Source of the DNA: UBA8437 sp003445035
Lineage (GTDB): Bacteria; Planctomycetota; Planctomycetia; Planctomycetales; Planctomycetaceae
Assembly: GCA_937901285.1 (NCBI GenBank)
Contig: CALCHI010000070.1
Span: 1 to 12,088, forward strand
DNA length: 12,088 nucleotides
Reading direction: 5' to 3'
Positions 1 through 7,820 of this stretch are shown piece by piece. The position numbers were made by a program, and so were the translations under genes. The notes below the pieces were generated by a model that was given only the letters and a program-made list of their open reading frames with translations, ran no database searches and was not told where the DNA came from. Every line of letters starts with the position of its first letter. Position 1 is the first letter of the stretch.

Positions 1-169
1 TCATCGCCAGGCCGGGAATCCGGCTGAACGTGTCGGTGACCATGCGGTCGATGCCTTCGGCGACCGAGAACAAACCGACCATTCCGGCGATGGCGACCGA
101 GAGTCCCGCCAGGGCAAGCAGTGACCGAAGCGGTCTCGAGACAAGATTCTGGATTGCGAATCGCCACAT
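1..169 (-). CDS. ABC transporter permease, MacB/FtsX type (N-terminal fragment)
   Basis: Reading leftward from an ATG at 169-167, the frame stays open to the window edge and gives 56 residues beginning MWRFAIQNLVSRPLRS. This is the typical start of FtsX/MacB permeases: a short amphipathic N-terminus with an R-P-L-R-S turn, a first membrane helix (about residues 17-37, LLALAGLSVAIAGMVGLF) and then the start of the periplasmic part (VAEGIDRMVTDTFSRIPGLAM). Family knowledge: such permeases pair with an ATPase to export substrates or to drive periplasmic mechanotransmission. The substrate cannot be told from this fragment. No strong Shine-Dalgarno lies upstream of the ATG. The gene is divergent from dnaJ, with 89 bases between the two starts. 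The rest lies outside the window. Confidence 0.72.
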   Translation of the reverse strand, partial: MWRFAIQNLVSRPLRSLLALAGLSVAIAGMVGLFSVAEGIDRMVTDTFSRIPGLAM

Positions 170-258
170 GGTCTCAGCAGAATAGGTCGCGTCCTGCCGT
201 TTCGAAAGCGACTCACGCTGGAAGAGACGCGGGTTGGAAGGGACACAGACCGACCACG

Positions 259-1200
259 ATGGCTGATCGCGATTTCTACGATGTGCTGGGAGTCTCGCGC
301 GGAGCGTCGGATGACGACATCCGCAAGGCGTATAAGAAACTCTCTCGCAAGTTCCATCCCGACAAGAACCCCGACGACCACGGCGCTGCCGATCGGTTCA
401 AGGAGGTGCAGGAGGCCTACCAGGTTCTCGGCGACGACGAGACCCGGGGACAATACGACCGCTTCGGTCCGGCCTTCCGCCAGGCGTCGGCCGCCGGGGC
501 CGGGGGATTTCCACCCGGAGCCATGCCCGGCGGGTTCGACTTCCAGAGCCTCTTCGGCGGCGGTGTCGACCTGGGGGACCTGTTCGGCGGGGGTGGCGGA
601 TCCGCCCCCGGCCGCCGACCTGCGGCTCGACGAGGACAGGACATTCGCACGTCGATTCGTGTTCCCTTCCAGGTCGCGGTGTCCGGGGGAGGCCACGAGC
701 TTTCGACGCGGCCCGACGGTGCGGGAGGCCGGACGGAACGGTTGACGATCAAGATTCCGGCAGGGATTCACAGCGGCGAAGTGCTCAGGCTCAAGGGGCA
801 GGGTGCAGCCGGTTCCGGTGGACCGCCCGGCGACCTGATGGTGACCGTGGAAATCTCGCCGCATCCGTGGTTCCGTCGAGAGGGTGACAACGTGTTGATC
901 GAGCTGCCGGTGACACCGGCCGAATCGGTGCTCGGTGCGCGGATCGAGGTGCCGACGCTCGACGAGGGTCCGGTTGTCCTGACCGTTCCGCCTGGCACCT
1001 CCAGCGGTGCCAAGCTCCGGCTGAAGGGCAAGGGGATTCACAACCAGAAGACCGGGACACAGGGGGATCAACTTGTCGAGGTGCGGATCGTCGTTCCCGA
1101 CGAGACGTCCGACGAGCAGCAGGCGTTGTACGAGCGGCTGGCCGATTCGGAGGCGGGCAGTGGGACATCTCCGCGAGATGGATTGTGGGGTGAGTCGTGA
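259..1200 (+). CDS. DnaJ/CbpA-like co-chaperone, class B (no zinc finger)
   Basis: A 313-residue J-domain protein that would stimulate the ATPase of a DnaK-type Hsp70 in the cytoplasm. The J domain spans about residues 5-69, with the invariant HPD at 33-35 and QEAYQVLGDDETRGQYDRFG closing helix IV. A Gly/Phe-rich linker follows (about 70-116, GGFDFQSLFGGG), then two C-terminal substrate-binding beta domains (about 125-280; LTIKIPAGIHSGEVLRLKGQG and VPPGTSSGAKLRLKGKG). The four CxxCxGxG repeats of true DnaJ are absent, so it is a CbpA-like class B protein. ATG 259 is chosen because MADRDFYDVLG is the family start. An upstream in-frame GTG at 121 would overlap the divergent permease gene. A purine-rich GGAAGG lies at 237-242, rather far from the ATG. 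No CIRCE-type heat-shock operator is visible upstream. A weak promoter-like pair is possible: TTGCGA at 154-159 and CAGAAT at 178-183. Confidence 0.93.
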   Translation: MADRDFYDVLGVSRGASDDDIRKAYKKLSRKFHPDKNPDDHGAADRFKEVQEAYQVLGDDETRGQYDRFGPAFRQASAAGAGGFPPGAMPGGFDFQSLFGGGVDLGDLFGGGGGSAPGRRPAARRGQDIRTSIRVPFQVAVSGGGHELSTRPDGAGGRTERLTIKIPAGIHSGEVLRLKGQGAAGSGGPPGDLMVTVEISPHPWFRREGDNVLIELPVTPAESVLGARIEVPTLDEGPVVLTVPPGTSSGAKLRLKGKGIHNQKTGTQGDQLVEVRIVVPDETSDEQQALYERLADSEAGSGTSPRDGLWGES

Positions 1201-1466
1201 CCGTGTGGATGCTATTGAGCCAGGCCGGCAGCGGGATCGGTGAAACCCCCTCAGGGTTGGCCAAGGAAGTCGGCTCGGTCCTGTTGCTGGTGGGCCTGGT
1301 CGTGGTCGTGTTGCTGGGGCTGGGGGCCATTGCGGTGGTGGTGATGATGGGAGGTCGCCTGCGTCGCCAGGTCCGCGACAGCCTGCCTCCAGCCGACCCT
1401 CCCCCAGACCCGATGTGGCCCTTGCAGGTGCCGCCCGAGGATGAGGAGAATCGAGAGGATCAGTGA
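1197..1466 (+). CDS. Small single-pass membrane protein, unknown function
   Basis: An 89-residue protein not assigned to any family I recognise. It has a short N-terminus, one strongly hydrophobic helix (about residues 25-51, rich in Val, Leu and Gly), a basic stop-transfer patch (RLRRQVR at 54-60) and a Pro- and acid-rich cytoplasmic tail (DPPPDPMWPLQVPPEDEENREDQ splits into a proline-rich part and an acidic end). By the positive-inside rule the tail would be cytoplasmic. The GTG start at 1197 overlaps the dnaJ stop in a GTGA, suggesting translational coupling; an ATG at 1209 is an alternative start. rnpA follows after 30 bases. The gene is probably real because of the overlap and the coherent membrane-protein pattern, but its job is unknown. 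Confidence 0.68.
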   Translation: MTVWMLLSQAGSGIGETPSGLAKEVGSVLLLVGLVVVVLLGLGAIAVVVMMGGRLRRQVRDSLPPADPPPDPMWPLQVPPEDEENREDQ

Positions 1467-1496
1467 CGTGGCCGCGTCCGATCACGGGTTCACCCA

Positions 1497-1865
1497 ATGA
1501 CGATTCCTCCCGCCAACCGCCGTCTTCCTGTCTGGCGTCGCCTCCGCCATCAACGGGACTTCGAACGGGTCTACGCCGCTCGTTGTCGGGCCGGCGATGG
1601 CCAGTTGCTGGTCTACGCCGATGTCGGGAATGAGCAGCGGGGGACGAGATTCGGCCTGAGTGTTTCCAGGAAACACGGCAACGCTGTCCGCCGGGGTCGA
1701 CTGAAACGGCTGCTCCGCGAGGCGTTTAGGCTTCAGCAACACGTTCTGCCCGCCGGACTCGACCTGGTGCTGATTCCTCGCCAGGGAGCTGATCCGACTC
1801 TCGAGGACCTGGAGCGATCGCTGTTGCAGCTGTCCAACAAGCTGGCCGTCAGGATGTCCGAATGA
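1497..1865 (+). CDS. rnpA: Ribonuclease P protein component
   Basis: A 122-residue basic protein matching RnpA, which binds the RNase P RNA and helps cleave the 5' leader from pre-tRNA. The N-terminal LRHQRDFERVYAARCR corresponds to the L-x-x-x-x-[DE]-F-x-x-V-[YF] motif. The signature helix is NAVRRGRLKRLLREAFR at about residues 62-78, equivalent to the RNR motif (R-N-x-x-K-R-x-x-R-E). The C-terminal LDLVLIPRQGA strand is also typical. ATG 1497 is the only plausible start: upstream in-frame codons to the stop at 1464 include no ATG, GTG or TTG. No clear Shine-Dalgarno is present, so translation may depend on the upstream small gene. The stop overlaps the yidD start (ATGA). No rpmH, the usual upstream neighbour, is found. 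Confidence 0.95.
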   Translation: MTIPPANRRLPVWRRLRHQRDFERVYAARCRAGDGQLLVYADVGNEQRGTRFGLSVSRKHGNAVRRGRLKRLLREAFRLQQHVLPAGLDLVLIPRQGADPTLEDLERSLLQLSNKLAVRMSE

Positions 1866-2113
1866 CACGGCCGCTTCGAGGCGTGGCGGGAGTGCCGAGC
1901 CGGGCGATGGCGTGGATTTTGGTCGGCCTGGTCCGGATCTACCAGTGGACACTGAGTCCGATCATCGGAAGGCAATGTCGGTTTCAGCCGACCTGCAGCC
2001 ACTACATGATCGGTGCCGTCGAAAAGTACGGACCGATCCGGGGGGCCTGGCGAGGCCTGAAGCGGATCTGCCGATGCCACCCATGGCACCCTGGTGGGGA
2101 AGACCCGCCGTGA
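1862..2113 (+). CDS. yidD: Membrane protein insertion efficiency factor YidD
   Basis: An 83-residue protein with the complete YidD signature: YQWTLSPIIGRQCRFQPTCS, then HYMIGAVEKYGPIRG, and RICRCHPWHPGGEDPP near the end. The conserved cysteines (CRFQPTCS and RCHP) are present. Family knowledge: YidD is a small amphipathic inner-membrane-associated protein that assists YidC-dependent insertion of membrane proteins. A mildly hydrophobic N-terminal stretch (AMAWILVGLVRIY) precedes the motif. The ATG overlaps the rnpA stop by four bases, the classic rnpA-yidD arrangement. Here, however, yidC does not follow; the next gene is frr on the opposite strand, convergent, with only 37 bases between stop codons. 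Confidence 0.95.
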   Translation: MTRPLRGVAGVPSRAMAWILVGLVRIYQWTLSPIIGRQCRFQPTCSHYMIGAVEKYGPIRGAWRGLKRICRCHPWHPGGEDPP

Positions 2114-2115
2114 GC

Positions 2116-2156
2116 GAGTCGCCGCGTTGCCGGGATTCCCGCTGAACCGGCTACTC
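2116..2156. terminator. Possible shared hairpin between convergent yidD and frr
   Basis: Between the two stop codons GAGT-c-GCCG (2116-2124) can pair with CGGC-t-ACTC (2148-2156): eight base pairs around one C/T mismatch. A small CGGG/CCCG hairpin (2131-2134 with 2138-2141 region) sits in the loop. There is no T-run on either side, so it is not a classical intrinsic terminator. Its position between convergent genes, overlapping the frr stop codon, is the main argument for a bidirectional stop role. Confidence 0.25.
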
Positions 2157-2711
2157 GTCCATCACCTCGGTCTCTTTCGACGACGCGAGGTTGTTGACCT
2201 TCCCCTCGAACCGCTTGGTCAGTTCCTGGATCTCGTCCTTGGTCTGATCGCGGTCGTCCTCGGAGAACGTCTTCTGTTTCTCGCCCTGCTCGGCGTGCTT
2301 GTTGGCATCCCGGCGGACATTGCGGATCGCCACACGGGCCTCTTCGGCCAGTTCCTTGACCCGCGAGACCAACTGCCGACGTCGTTCGGTCGAGAGGGCG
2401 GGGATATTGAGCCGCACCAGCCGGCCGTCGGAGTTGGGGGACAGGCCGAGTTCGCTGGTCTGAATCGCCTTGACGATGTCGCTGATCACTCCGGGATCGA
2501 ACGGCCGGATCACGATCTGCTGGGGCTCGGGGACACTGATGTTGGCCAGTTGTTTCAGCGGAGTCGGGGCCCCGTAGGCTTCGACCCTCAGGGAATCGAC
2601 CAGCGAGGGGGTTGCTCGCCCGGTCCGGAGTCCCTGCAACTGACCCTGGAAAACGCCGGCCGCCTTCTCCATGCGGTCTTCGCAATCCAACAGAATTTCG
2701 TCCTGGTCCAT
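2151..2711 (-). CDS. frr: Ribosome recycling factor
   Basis: A 186-residue protein, the standard RRF length. RRF, together with EF-G, splits post-termination ribosomes. The N-terminal helix of domain I carries MEKAAGVFQGQLQGLRTGRA (RTGRA is the family hallmark). Domain II contains VEAYGAPTPLKQLANISVPEP and IRPFDPGVISDIVKAI. The second helical part begins PALSTERRRQLVSRVKELAEEARVAIRNVRRDANK-type sequence, all canonical. The start ATG is at 2711-2709, preceded only by a weak GACGG purine stretch. It is the last gene of the rpsB-tsf-pyrH-frr order, 82 bases after pyrH, and faces yidD. The spacer holds a run of seven C (mRNA sense) just after the pyrH stop and a weak CCGTC/GACGG pairing, neither clearly functional. 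Confidence 0.97.
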   Translation of the reverse strand: MDQDEILLDCEDRMEKAAGVFQGQLQGLRTGRATPSLVDSLRVEAYGAPTPLKQLANISVPEPQQIVIRPFDPGVISDIVKAIQTSELGLSPNSDGRLVRLNIPALSTERRRQLVSRVKELAEEARVAIRNVRRDANKHAEQGEKQKTFSEDDRDQTKDEIQELTKRFEGKVNNLASSKETEVMDE

Positions 2712-2793
2712 CGTTGCCGTCCGTCGTTGCTGTCTGATGCCGTCGTGGCCTCAAAGGTACCCGATGCGGACGGTCATGCAAGGGGGGGTGCGT

Positions 2794-3543
2794 CTACTCG
2801 TCCAGCGTGGCGATCACCCTGGTGCCGACGCGTTCACCCGCGATCACCCGCTCGATATTGCCTTCCTTCTGGTAGTTGAAGACCACGATCGGAAGCTGGT
2901 GTTCCATGCAGTGGTGAATGGCCTGGGCGTCCATCACTTCCAGTCCCTGCCGCAGTACGTCCTGGTAGGTGATCTCGTTGTAGCGGACCGCGTGAGGGTT
3001 CTTTTCGGGATCTTCGGAGTAAATCCCGTCGACGCGGGTGGCCTTGAGCACGACATCGGCCTCGATCTCGCGGGCCCGCAACGCGGCGGCGGTGTCGGTG
3101 GTCACGAACGGGCTGCCGGTGCCGGCGGCCAGGATCACCACGCGTCCCTTCTCGAGGTGTCTCACGCAGCGACGCCGGATGAACGGCTCGGCGACACCTT
3201 CCATCCGGATTGCCGATTGCAGCCTGGTGGGCACTCCAGCGTTTTCCAGCGCGTCCTGCAGCGCCAGGCCGTTGATGACGGTGGCGAGCATGCCCATGTA
3301 GTGAGCGGTGGGGGCATTGATCACGTGGCTGACCGAGGCGAAGTGCTTTCCTCGGAGGATGTTGCCGCCGCCGCAGACGATCGCCAGTTGCACCCCGCTG
3401 TCGGAGACCCGCTGAATCTGTTCGGAGATCGAGGCCACCTCGGCCATGCTGATCCCTGATTCGCCGCTGCGACAGAAACTCTCGCCGCTCATTTTCAACA
3501 GCACGCGGCTGTAGGCGGGTTTCTGGGACGCTTGGTCGGTCAT
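2794..3543 (-). CDS. pyrH: Uridylate kinase (UMP kinase)
   Basis: A 249-residue bacterial UMP kinase of the amino-acid kinase fold, converting UMP to UDP with ATP in pyrimidine nucleotide synthesis; family members are hexameric and usually GTP-activated, UTP-inhibited. Visible motifs: LLKMSGESF at 15-23 (phosphate-binding K17), GGGNILRG at 58-65, the GTGSPFVTTDTAAALRA loop at 141-157, and ATRVDGIYSEDP at 168-179 for nucleotide binding. ATG 3543 is chosen because the conserved part begins at about residue 12. The frame can extend 27 residues to an ATG at 3624, but that extension overlaps the tsf 3' end and has no family similarity I can see. A G-rich GGGGG stretch lies about 12 bases before the chosen start. 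It sits 49 bases after tsf in the conserved translation cluster. Confidence 0.96.
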   Translation of the reverse strand: MTDQASQKPAYSRVLLKMSGESFCRSGESGISMAEVASISEQIQRVSDSGVQLAIVCGGGNILRGKHFASVSHVINAPTAHYMGMLATVINGLALQDALENAGVPTRLQSAIRMEGVAEPFIRRRCVRHLEKGRVVILAAGTGSPFVTTDTAAALRAREIEADVVLKATRVDGIYSEDPEKNPHAVRYNEITYQDVLRQGLEVMDAQAIHHCMEHQLPIVVFNYQKEGNIERVIAGERVGTRVIATLDE

Positions 3544-3592
3544 CGTAATCCGGACCCCCGGGGTGTCGGTCTGGGGGAAGTCGTGCGGCTGG

Positions 3593-4429
3593 CTAGTTGC
3601 CGAGCACCCAGCGGGTGAAGCCACTGGCCGTCAGTCCGCTTTCGGCGAGCACCTGGCTGACCGTCTTCGACTCCTCCTTGACGAACTGCTGGGCACTGAG
3701 CACGCCCTGTTCCTGGTAGAAGACCTTCATCCGGCCCTCGACGATTTTCTCGATGATGTTCTCCGGCTTGCCCGTTGACCGGGCTTCCTCGGCGAGTCGT
3801 TCCCGTGCTTCATCGACTTCAGCCGCTTCGAGATCCTCGGGGTTGACCACCGTCGAGTTCATGGCCGCGATGTGCATGGCGACGTCGCGGAGCACCTCGG
3901 CCGAGGAATTCTCGCCGCTGGCTACGAACAGGACGCCGGTTTTGCCGTCGTGGTGCACGTACCCGGCGGCCGGTCCGTCGACACGGATCACCTTCGCCAG
4001 CACGATCTTTTCGCGGATCTTGTTGATCACTTCCTCGTAAGATTCGCGAAGTGTCCGCGAGTCGTCGTCGGGCGACGGCTGGTCAAGCAGGGCATCGGGC
4101 CCGTCGGCTCCGGGTCCGTCCAGCAGTTGCCGGGCGCAGTTTTCGGCCAGGGCCCGGAATTCGTCGTTGTTGGCCACCGGTGCCGACTCGCACTGCAGTT
4201 CGATCATTGCCGCAGACGATCCGTCGTCGGCGATGGCGATGGCGATACGACCTTCGGAGGTGGCGTTATCGGCCCGCTTGAGCATCACCTTCTGGTTCTG
4301 TTCCTTGAGGATCTCGATCGCCTTCTCCTGGTCGCCGTCGGCTTCGACCAGCGCCTGTTTGCATTCCATCATCGGCAGGTCGGTCAACTGTCTCAGTTCC
4401 TTGACCTGTGCGGCAGTGATATCCGCCAT
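3593..4429 (-). CDS. tsf: Translation elongation factor Ts
   Basis: A 278-residue EF-Ts, the GDP-release factor for EF-Tu. The N-terminal UBA-like domain (about 1-45) has TDLPMMECKQAL at 16-27, in place of the textbook TGAGMMDCKKAL. The core domain follows, with HIAAMNSTVVNPEDL (186-200) and the C-terminal EGRMKVFYQEQ and SKTVSQVLAESG blocks. The segment aligned to the E. coli CQTDFVA loop reads CESAPVA (80-86), so the Asp and Phe that contact EF-Tu near the nucleotide and Mg site are Ala and Pro. The length is close to the E. coli protein. A strong GAGGAG Shine-Dalgarno (complement at 4437-4442) lies seven bases before ATG 4429. It is downstream of rpsB by 158 bases and upstream of pyrH, the conserved order. 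Confidence 0.97.
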   Translation of the reverse strand: MADITAAQVKELRQLTDLPMMECKQALVEADGDQEKAIEILKEQNQKVMLKRADNATSEGRIAIAIADDGSSAAMIELQCESAPVANNDEFRALAENCARQLLDGPGADGPDALLDQPSPDDDSRTLRESYEEVINKIREKIVLAKVIRVDGPAAGYVHHDGKTGVLFVASGENSSAEVLRDVAMHIAAMNSTVVNPEDLEAAEVDEARERLAEEARSTGKPENIIEKIVEGRMKVFYQEQGVLSAQQFVKEESKTVSQVLAESGLTASGFTRWVLGN

Positions 4430-4479
4430 CGAGAGTCTCCTCGCGTGAATTCAGCGTGTGTGAGATGACCGTCCTGGTG

Positions 4480-4553
4480 GCCTGGTAGTGGCCAGGCGTC
4501 CCGGAAGAACACCTCGCCTGGAGGACCAGTCGCCGGGGGCCGGCACCTGGCCC
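4480..4553 (-). promoter_or_regulatory. Two hairpins in the rpsB-tsf spacer
   Basis: The 158-base gap between rpsB and tsf holds two GC-rich stem-loops that would form in the rpsB-tsf transcript. One pairs GCCTGG (4480-4485) with CCAGGC (4492-4497) around a six-base loop. The other pairs GGGCC (4537-4541) with GGCCC (4549-4553) around a seven-base loop. Neither is followed by a U-run on the minus strand. They could attenuate read-through or stabilise the rpsB 3' end, adjusting the S2:EF-Ts ratio, but such short GC stems also arise by chance in this GC-rich DNA. Confidence 0.25.
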
Positions 4554-4587
4554 AGTGTCGTCGCGTGGGATTGTCCGCGGGAGGCCG

Positions 4588-5328
4588 CTAACGCGACGGT
4601 CTCGCCTTGGGCTCGTCCTTACGAGCCACCGGCTTCTCCTCGGGCACCATCGCCCTGCCTTCTTTGACCGCATCGGCGAGGTGTTCAAGGATGAGTCGGA
4701 TCGACCGGATGCTGTCGTCGTTGCCGGGAATCGGCAGGTCGATGGTATCCGGATCGGAATCGGTATCGATCAGAGCGATCACGTTGATGCCCAGGATGCG
4801 TGCTTCGCGGACGCAGTTGTATTCGCGACCGGGGTCCACGACCACCAGGGCCTCGGGCAGTCGGGCCATGTCCCGGATCCCCGACAGGTTACGGTGGATC
4901 TTGCGGCGCTCCCGGGTCAGCGCGCTTTGTCGCTTCTTGGAAAACGCCAGCATCTCACCGCTCTCTTCCAGCAACTCGAGTTCCTCGAGCCGGTTGAGGC
5001 GACTGCGGATGGTGCGGTAATTGGTCAGGGTGCCCCCCAGCCACCGCTCGTTGACGAACGGCATGCCGCACAACTCGGAGACTTCGGCGATCGGTCCCAC
5101 GGCCTGTCGCTTGGTGCCGACGAAAAGCACCAGGCTGCCGTTGGCGGCGACCTGCTTGAGGTATTTCTTGGCCCGCATCAGGCCCCGGATCGTCTCCTTC
5201 ACATCGATGATGTGGATCAGGTTCCGACGACCGTAGATGTAGGGCCGCATCTTCGGGTTCCACCGACTGGTGCGGTGCCCGTAATGGATGCCAGCTTCCA
5301 AGATGTCCTTGACGACGATATCAGCCAC
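4588..5328 (-). CDS. rpsB: 30S ribosomal protein S2
   Basis: A 246-residue uS2 protein of the small ribosomal subunit. The N-terminus VKDILEAGIHYGHRTSRWNPKM and IYGRRNLIHIIDVKET are canonical, as are FVGTKRQA, MPFVNERWLGGTLTNYRTI and PEALVVVDPGREYNCVREARIL. The coiled-coil segment (RSRLNRLEELELLEESGEM) is present. The end, PEEKPVARKDEPKARPSR, is a charged disordered tail. A GTG at 5328 is taken as the start because it gives the family MADIVVKDIL start and has a GCGGAG Shine-Dalgarno nine bases upstream. A longer frame from an ATG-type start at 5385 would add 19 unrelated residues and would start at the predicted transcription start. It is the first gene of rpsB-tsf-pyrH-frr. Confidence 0.96.
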   Translation of the reverse strand: MADIVVKDILEAGIHYGHRTSRWNPKMRPYIYGRRNLIHIIDVKETIRGLMRAKKYLKQVAANGSLVLFVGTKRQAVGPIAEVSELCGMPFVNERWLGGTLTNYRTIRSRLNRLEELELLEESGEMLAFSKKRQSALTRERRKIHRNLSGIRDMARLPEALVVVDPGREYNCVREARILGINVIALIDTDSDPDTIDLPIPGNDDSIRSIRLILEHLADAVKEGRAMVPEEKPVARKDEPKARPSR

Positions 5329-5337
5329 GACGGCATT

Positions 5338-5347
5338 CTCCGCGGAG
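5338..5347 (-). promoter_or_regulatory. rpsB: rpsB ribosome binding site within a 10-bp palindrome
   Basis: The sequence CTCCGCGGAG is a perfect palindrome. Its minus-strand GCGGAG half is a good Shine-Dalgarno nine bases before the GTG start, which is what favours GTG 5328. The other half, CTCC, is an anti-Shine-Dalgarno immediately before it. With no loop it cannot fold on itself neatly, so any masking of the site would need partial pairing or a partner. Confidence 0.5.
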
Positions 5348-5380
5348 CAATGACCGGAAAGGGTAAGAGAAGGAGAGCGA

Positions 5381-5402
5381 ACCACCGATCGTAGTCGGTG
5401 GT
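5381..5402. repeat. Perfect 8-6-8 inverted repeat on the rpsB promoter
   Basis: ACCACCGA (5381-5388) and TCGGTGGT (5395-5402) are perfect inverted copies separated by six bases. The repeat straddles the predicted rpsB -10 hexamer and ends at the predicted transcription start, as an operator would. Alternatively it is a hairpin ending the upstream thioredoxin/NHL gene, whose stop is 43 bases before it; but the following minus-strand sequence is pyrimidine-rich without a U-run, so a classical intrinsic terminator is less likely. Confidence 0.5.
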
Positions 5403-5416
5403 CTGGACTTCGTCAA
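5388..5416 (-). promoter_or_regulatory. Sigma70-like promoter for rpsB-tsf-pyrH-frr
   Basis: On the minus strand TTGACG (5416-5411; five of six consensus bases) is followed by a 17-base spacer and TACGAT (5393-5388; four of six, including T1, A2 and T6). The expected start of transcription is near 5381, giving a leader of about 52 bases to the rpsB GTG. The spacing is optimal, and the position between an unrelated upstream gene and the translation cluster makes sense. Confidence 0.5.
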
Positions 5417-5444
5417 ACCCGTCACGTGGGTACCGGCACGCTGT

Positions 5445-7607
<2,163 letters not shown>

Positions 7608-7687
7608 CGTGGGAGTCGACCTCCGGTCGAAATTTTCAGGTTGTGGTGTACGGAGCCAACACGGTTGTCGGTGGCTTGCACAGCTTC

Positions 7688-7717
7688 ATCGTATCTCATC
7701 ATCCCTGAACCCTGCAA
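7688..7717 (-). promoter_or_regulatory. Weak promoter candidate for the thioredoxin/NHL gene
   Basis: On the minus strand TTGCAG (7717-7712) is followed after 18 bases by TACGAT (7693-7688). The -10 hexamer is identical to that proposed for rpsB, but the -35 matches consensus only in its TTG. The leader would be roughly 75 bases. It is the best pair I can find in the divergent gap on this strand, not a strong one. Confidence 0.22.
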
Positions 7718-7736
7718 ATGCGGTTCGGGTGTTGGA

Positions 7737-7763
7737 TCCGTCATACGACATCCGGATGACGGA
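7737..7763. repeat. 8-bp inverted repeat in the divergent promoter region
   Basis: TCCGTCAT (7737-7744) and ATGACGGA (7756-7763) are perfect inverted copies with an 11-base spacer; the spacer and right arm also contain a 10-base palindrome, CATCCGGATG (7749-7758). The repeat ends seven bases before the -35 of the DUF1573 promoter and lies upstream of both divergent genes, so it is placed like a transcription factor site acting on one or both. No factor can be named. Confidence 0.4.
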
Positions 7764-7770
7764 GTCGCCG

Positions 7771-7800
7771 TTGACATTGCCGAACCAGTCGAATTATCGT
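7771..7800 (+). promoter_or_regulatory. Sigma70-like promoter for the DUF1573 gene
   Basis: A perfect -35, TTGACA (7771-7776), is followed after 18 bases by TATCGT (7795-7800), four of six consensus bases. Transcription would begin near 7807, leaving a very short leader that just includes the GGAGG Shine-Dalgarno at 7808-7812. Confidence 0.45.
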
Positions 7801-7820
7801 CGAGTATGGAGGCAGAGACC

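Noticed and set aside
200..207. TTTCGAAA palindrome upstream of dnaJ as a heat-shock operator
   Set aside because: It is only eight bases, does not resemble CIRCE or another known heat-shock element, and has no flanking symmetry.
121..258. N-terminal extension of dnaJ from the GTG at 121
   Set aside because: The extra 46 residues have no J-domain similarity and overlap the divergent permease start; MADRDFYDVLG at 259 is the family start.
1..1497. A 498-codon minus-strand open frame over dnaJ and the small membrane gene
   Set aside because: It is antisense to clearly real genes, has Arg/Pro/Ser-rich composition without domains, and reflects scarce stop codons in GC-rich DNA. The real minus-strand gene here (1-169) is in another frame.
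2739..2774. Hairpin in the pyrH-frr spacer (CCGTC with GACGG, 24-base loop)
   Set aside because: Only five to six pairs with a large loop; expected often by chance at this base composition.
3544..3624. 27-residue N-terminal extension of pyrH
   Set aside because: It overlaps the tsf stop and has no similarity to UMP kinases; the ATG at 3543 gives the normal length.
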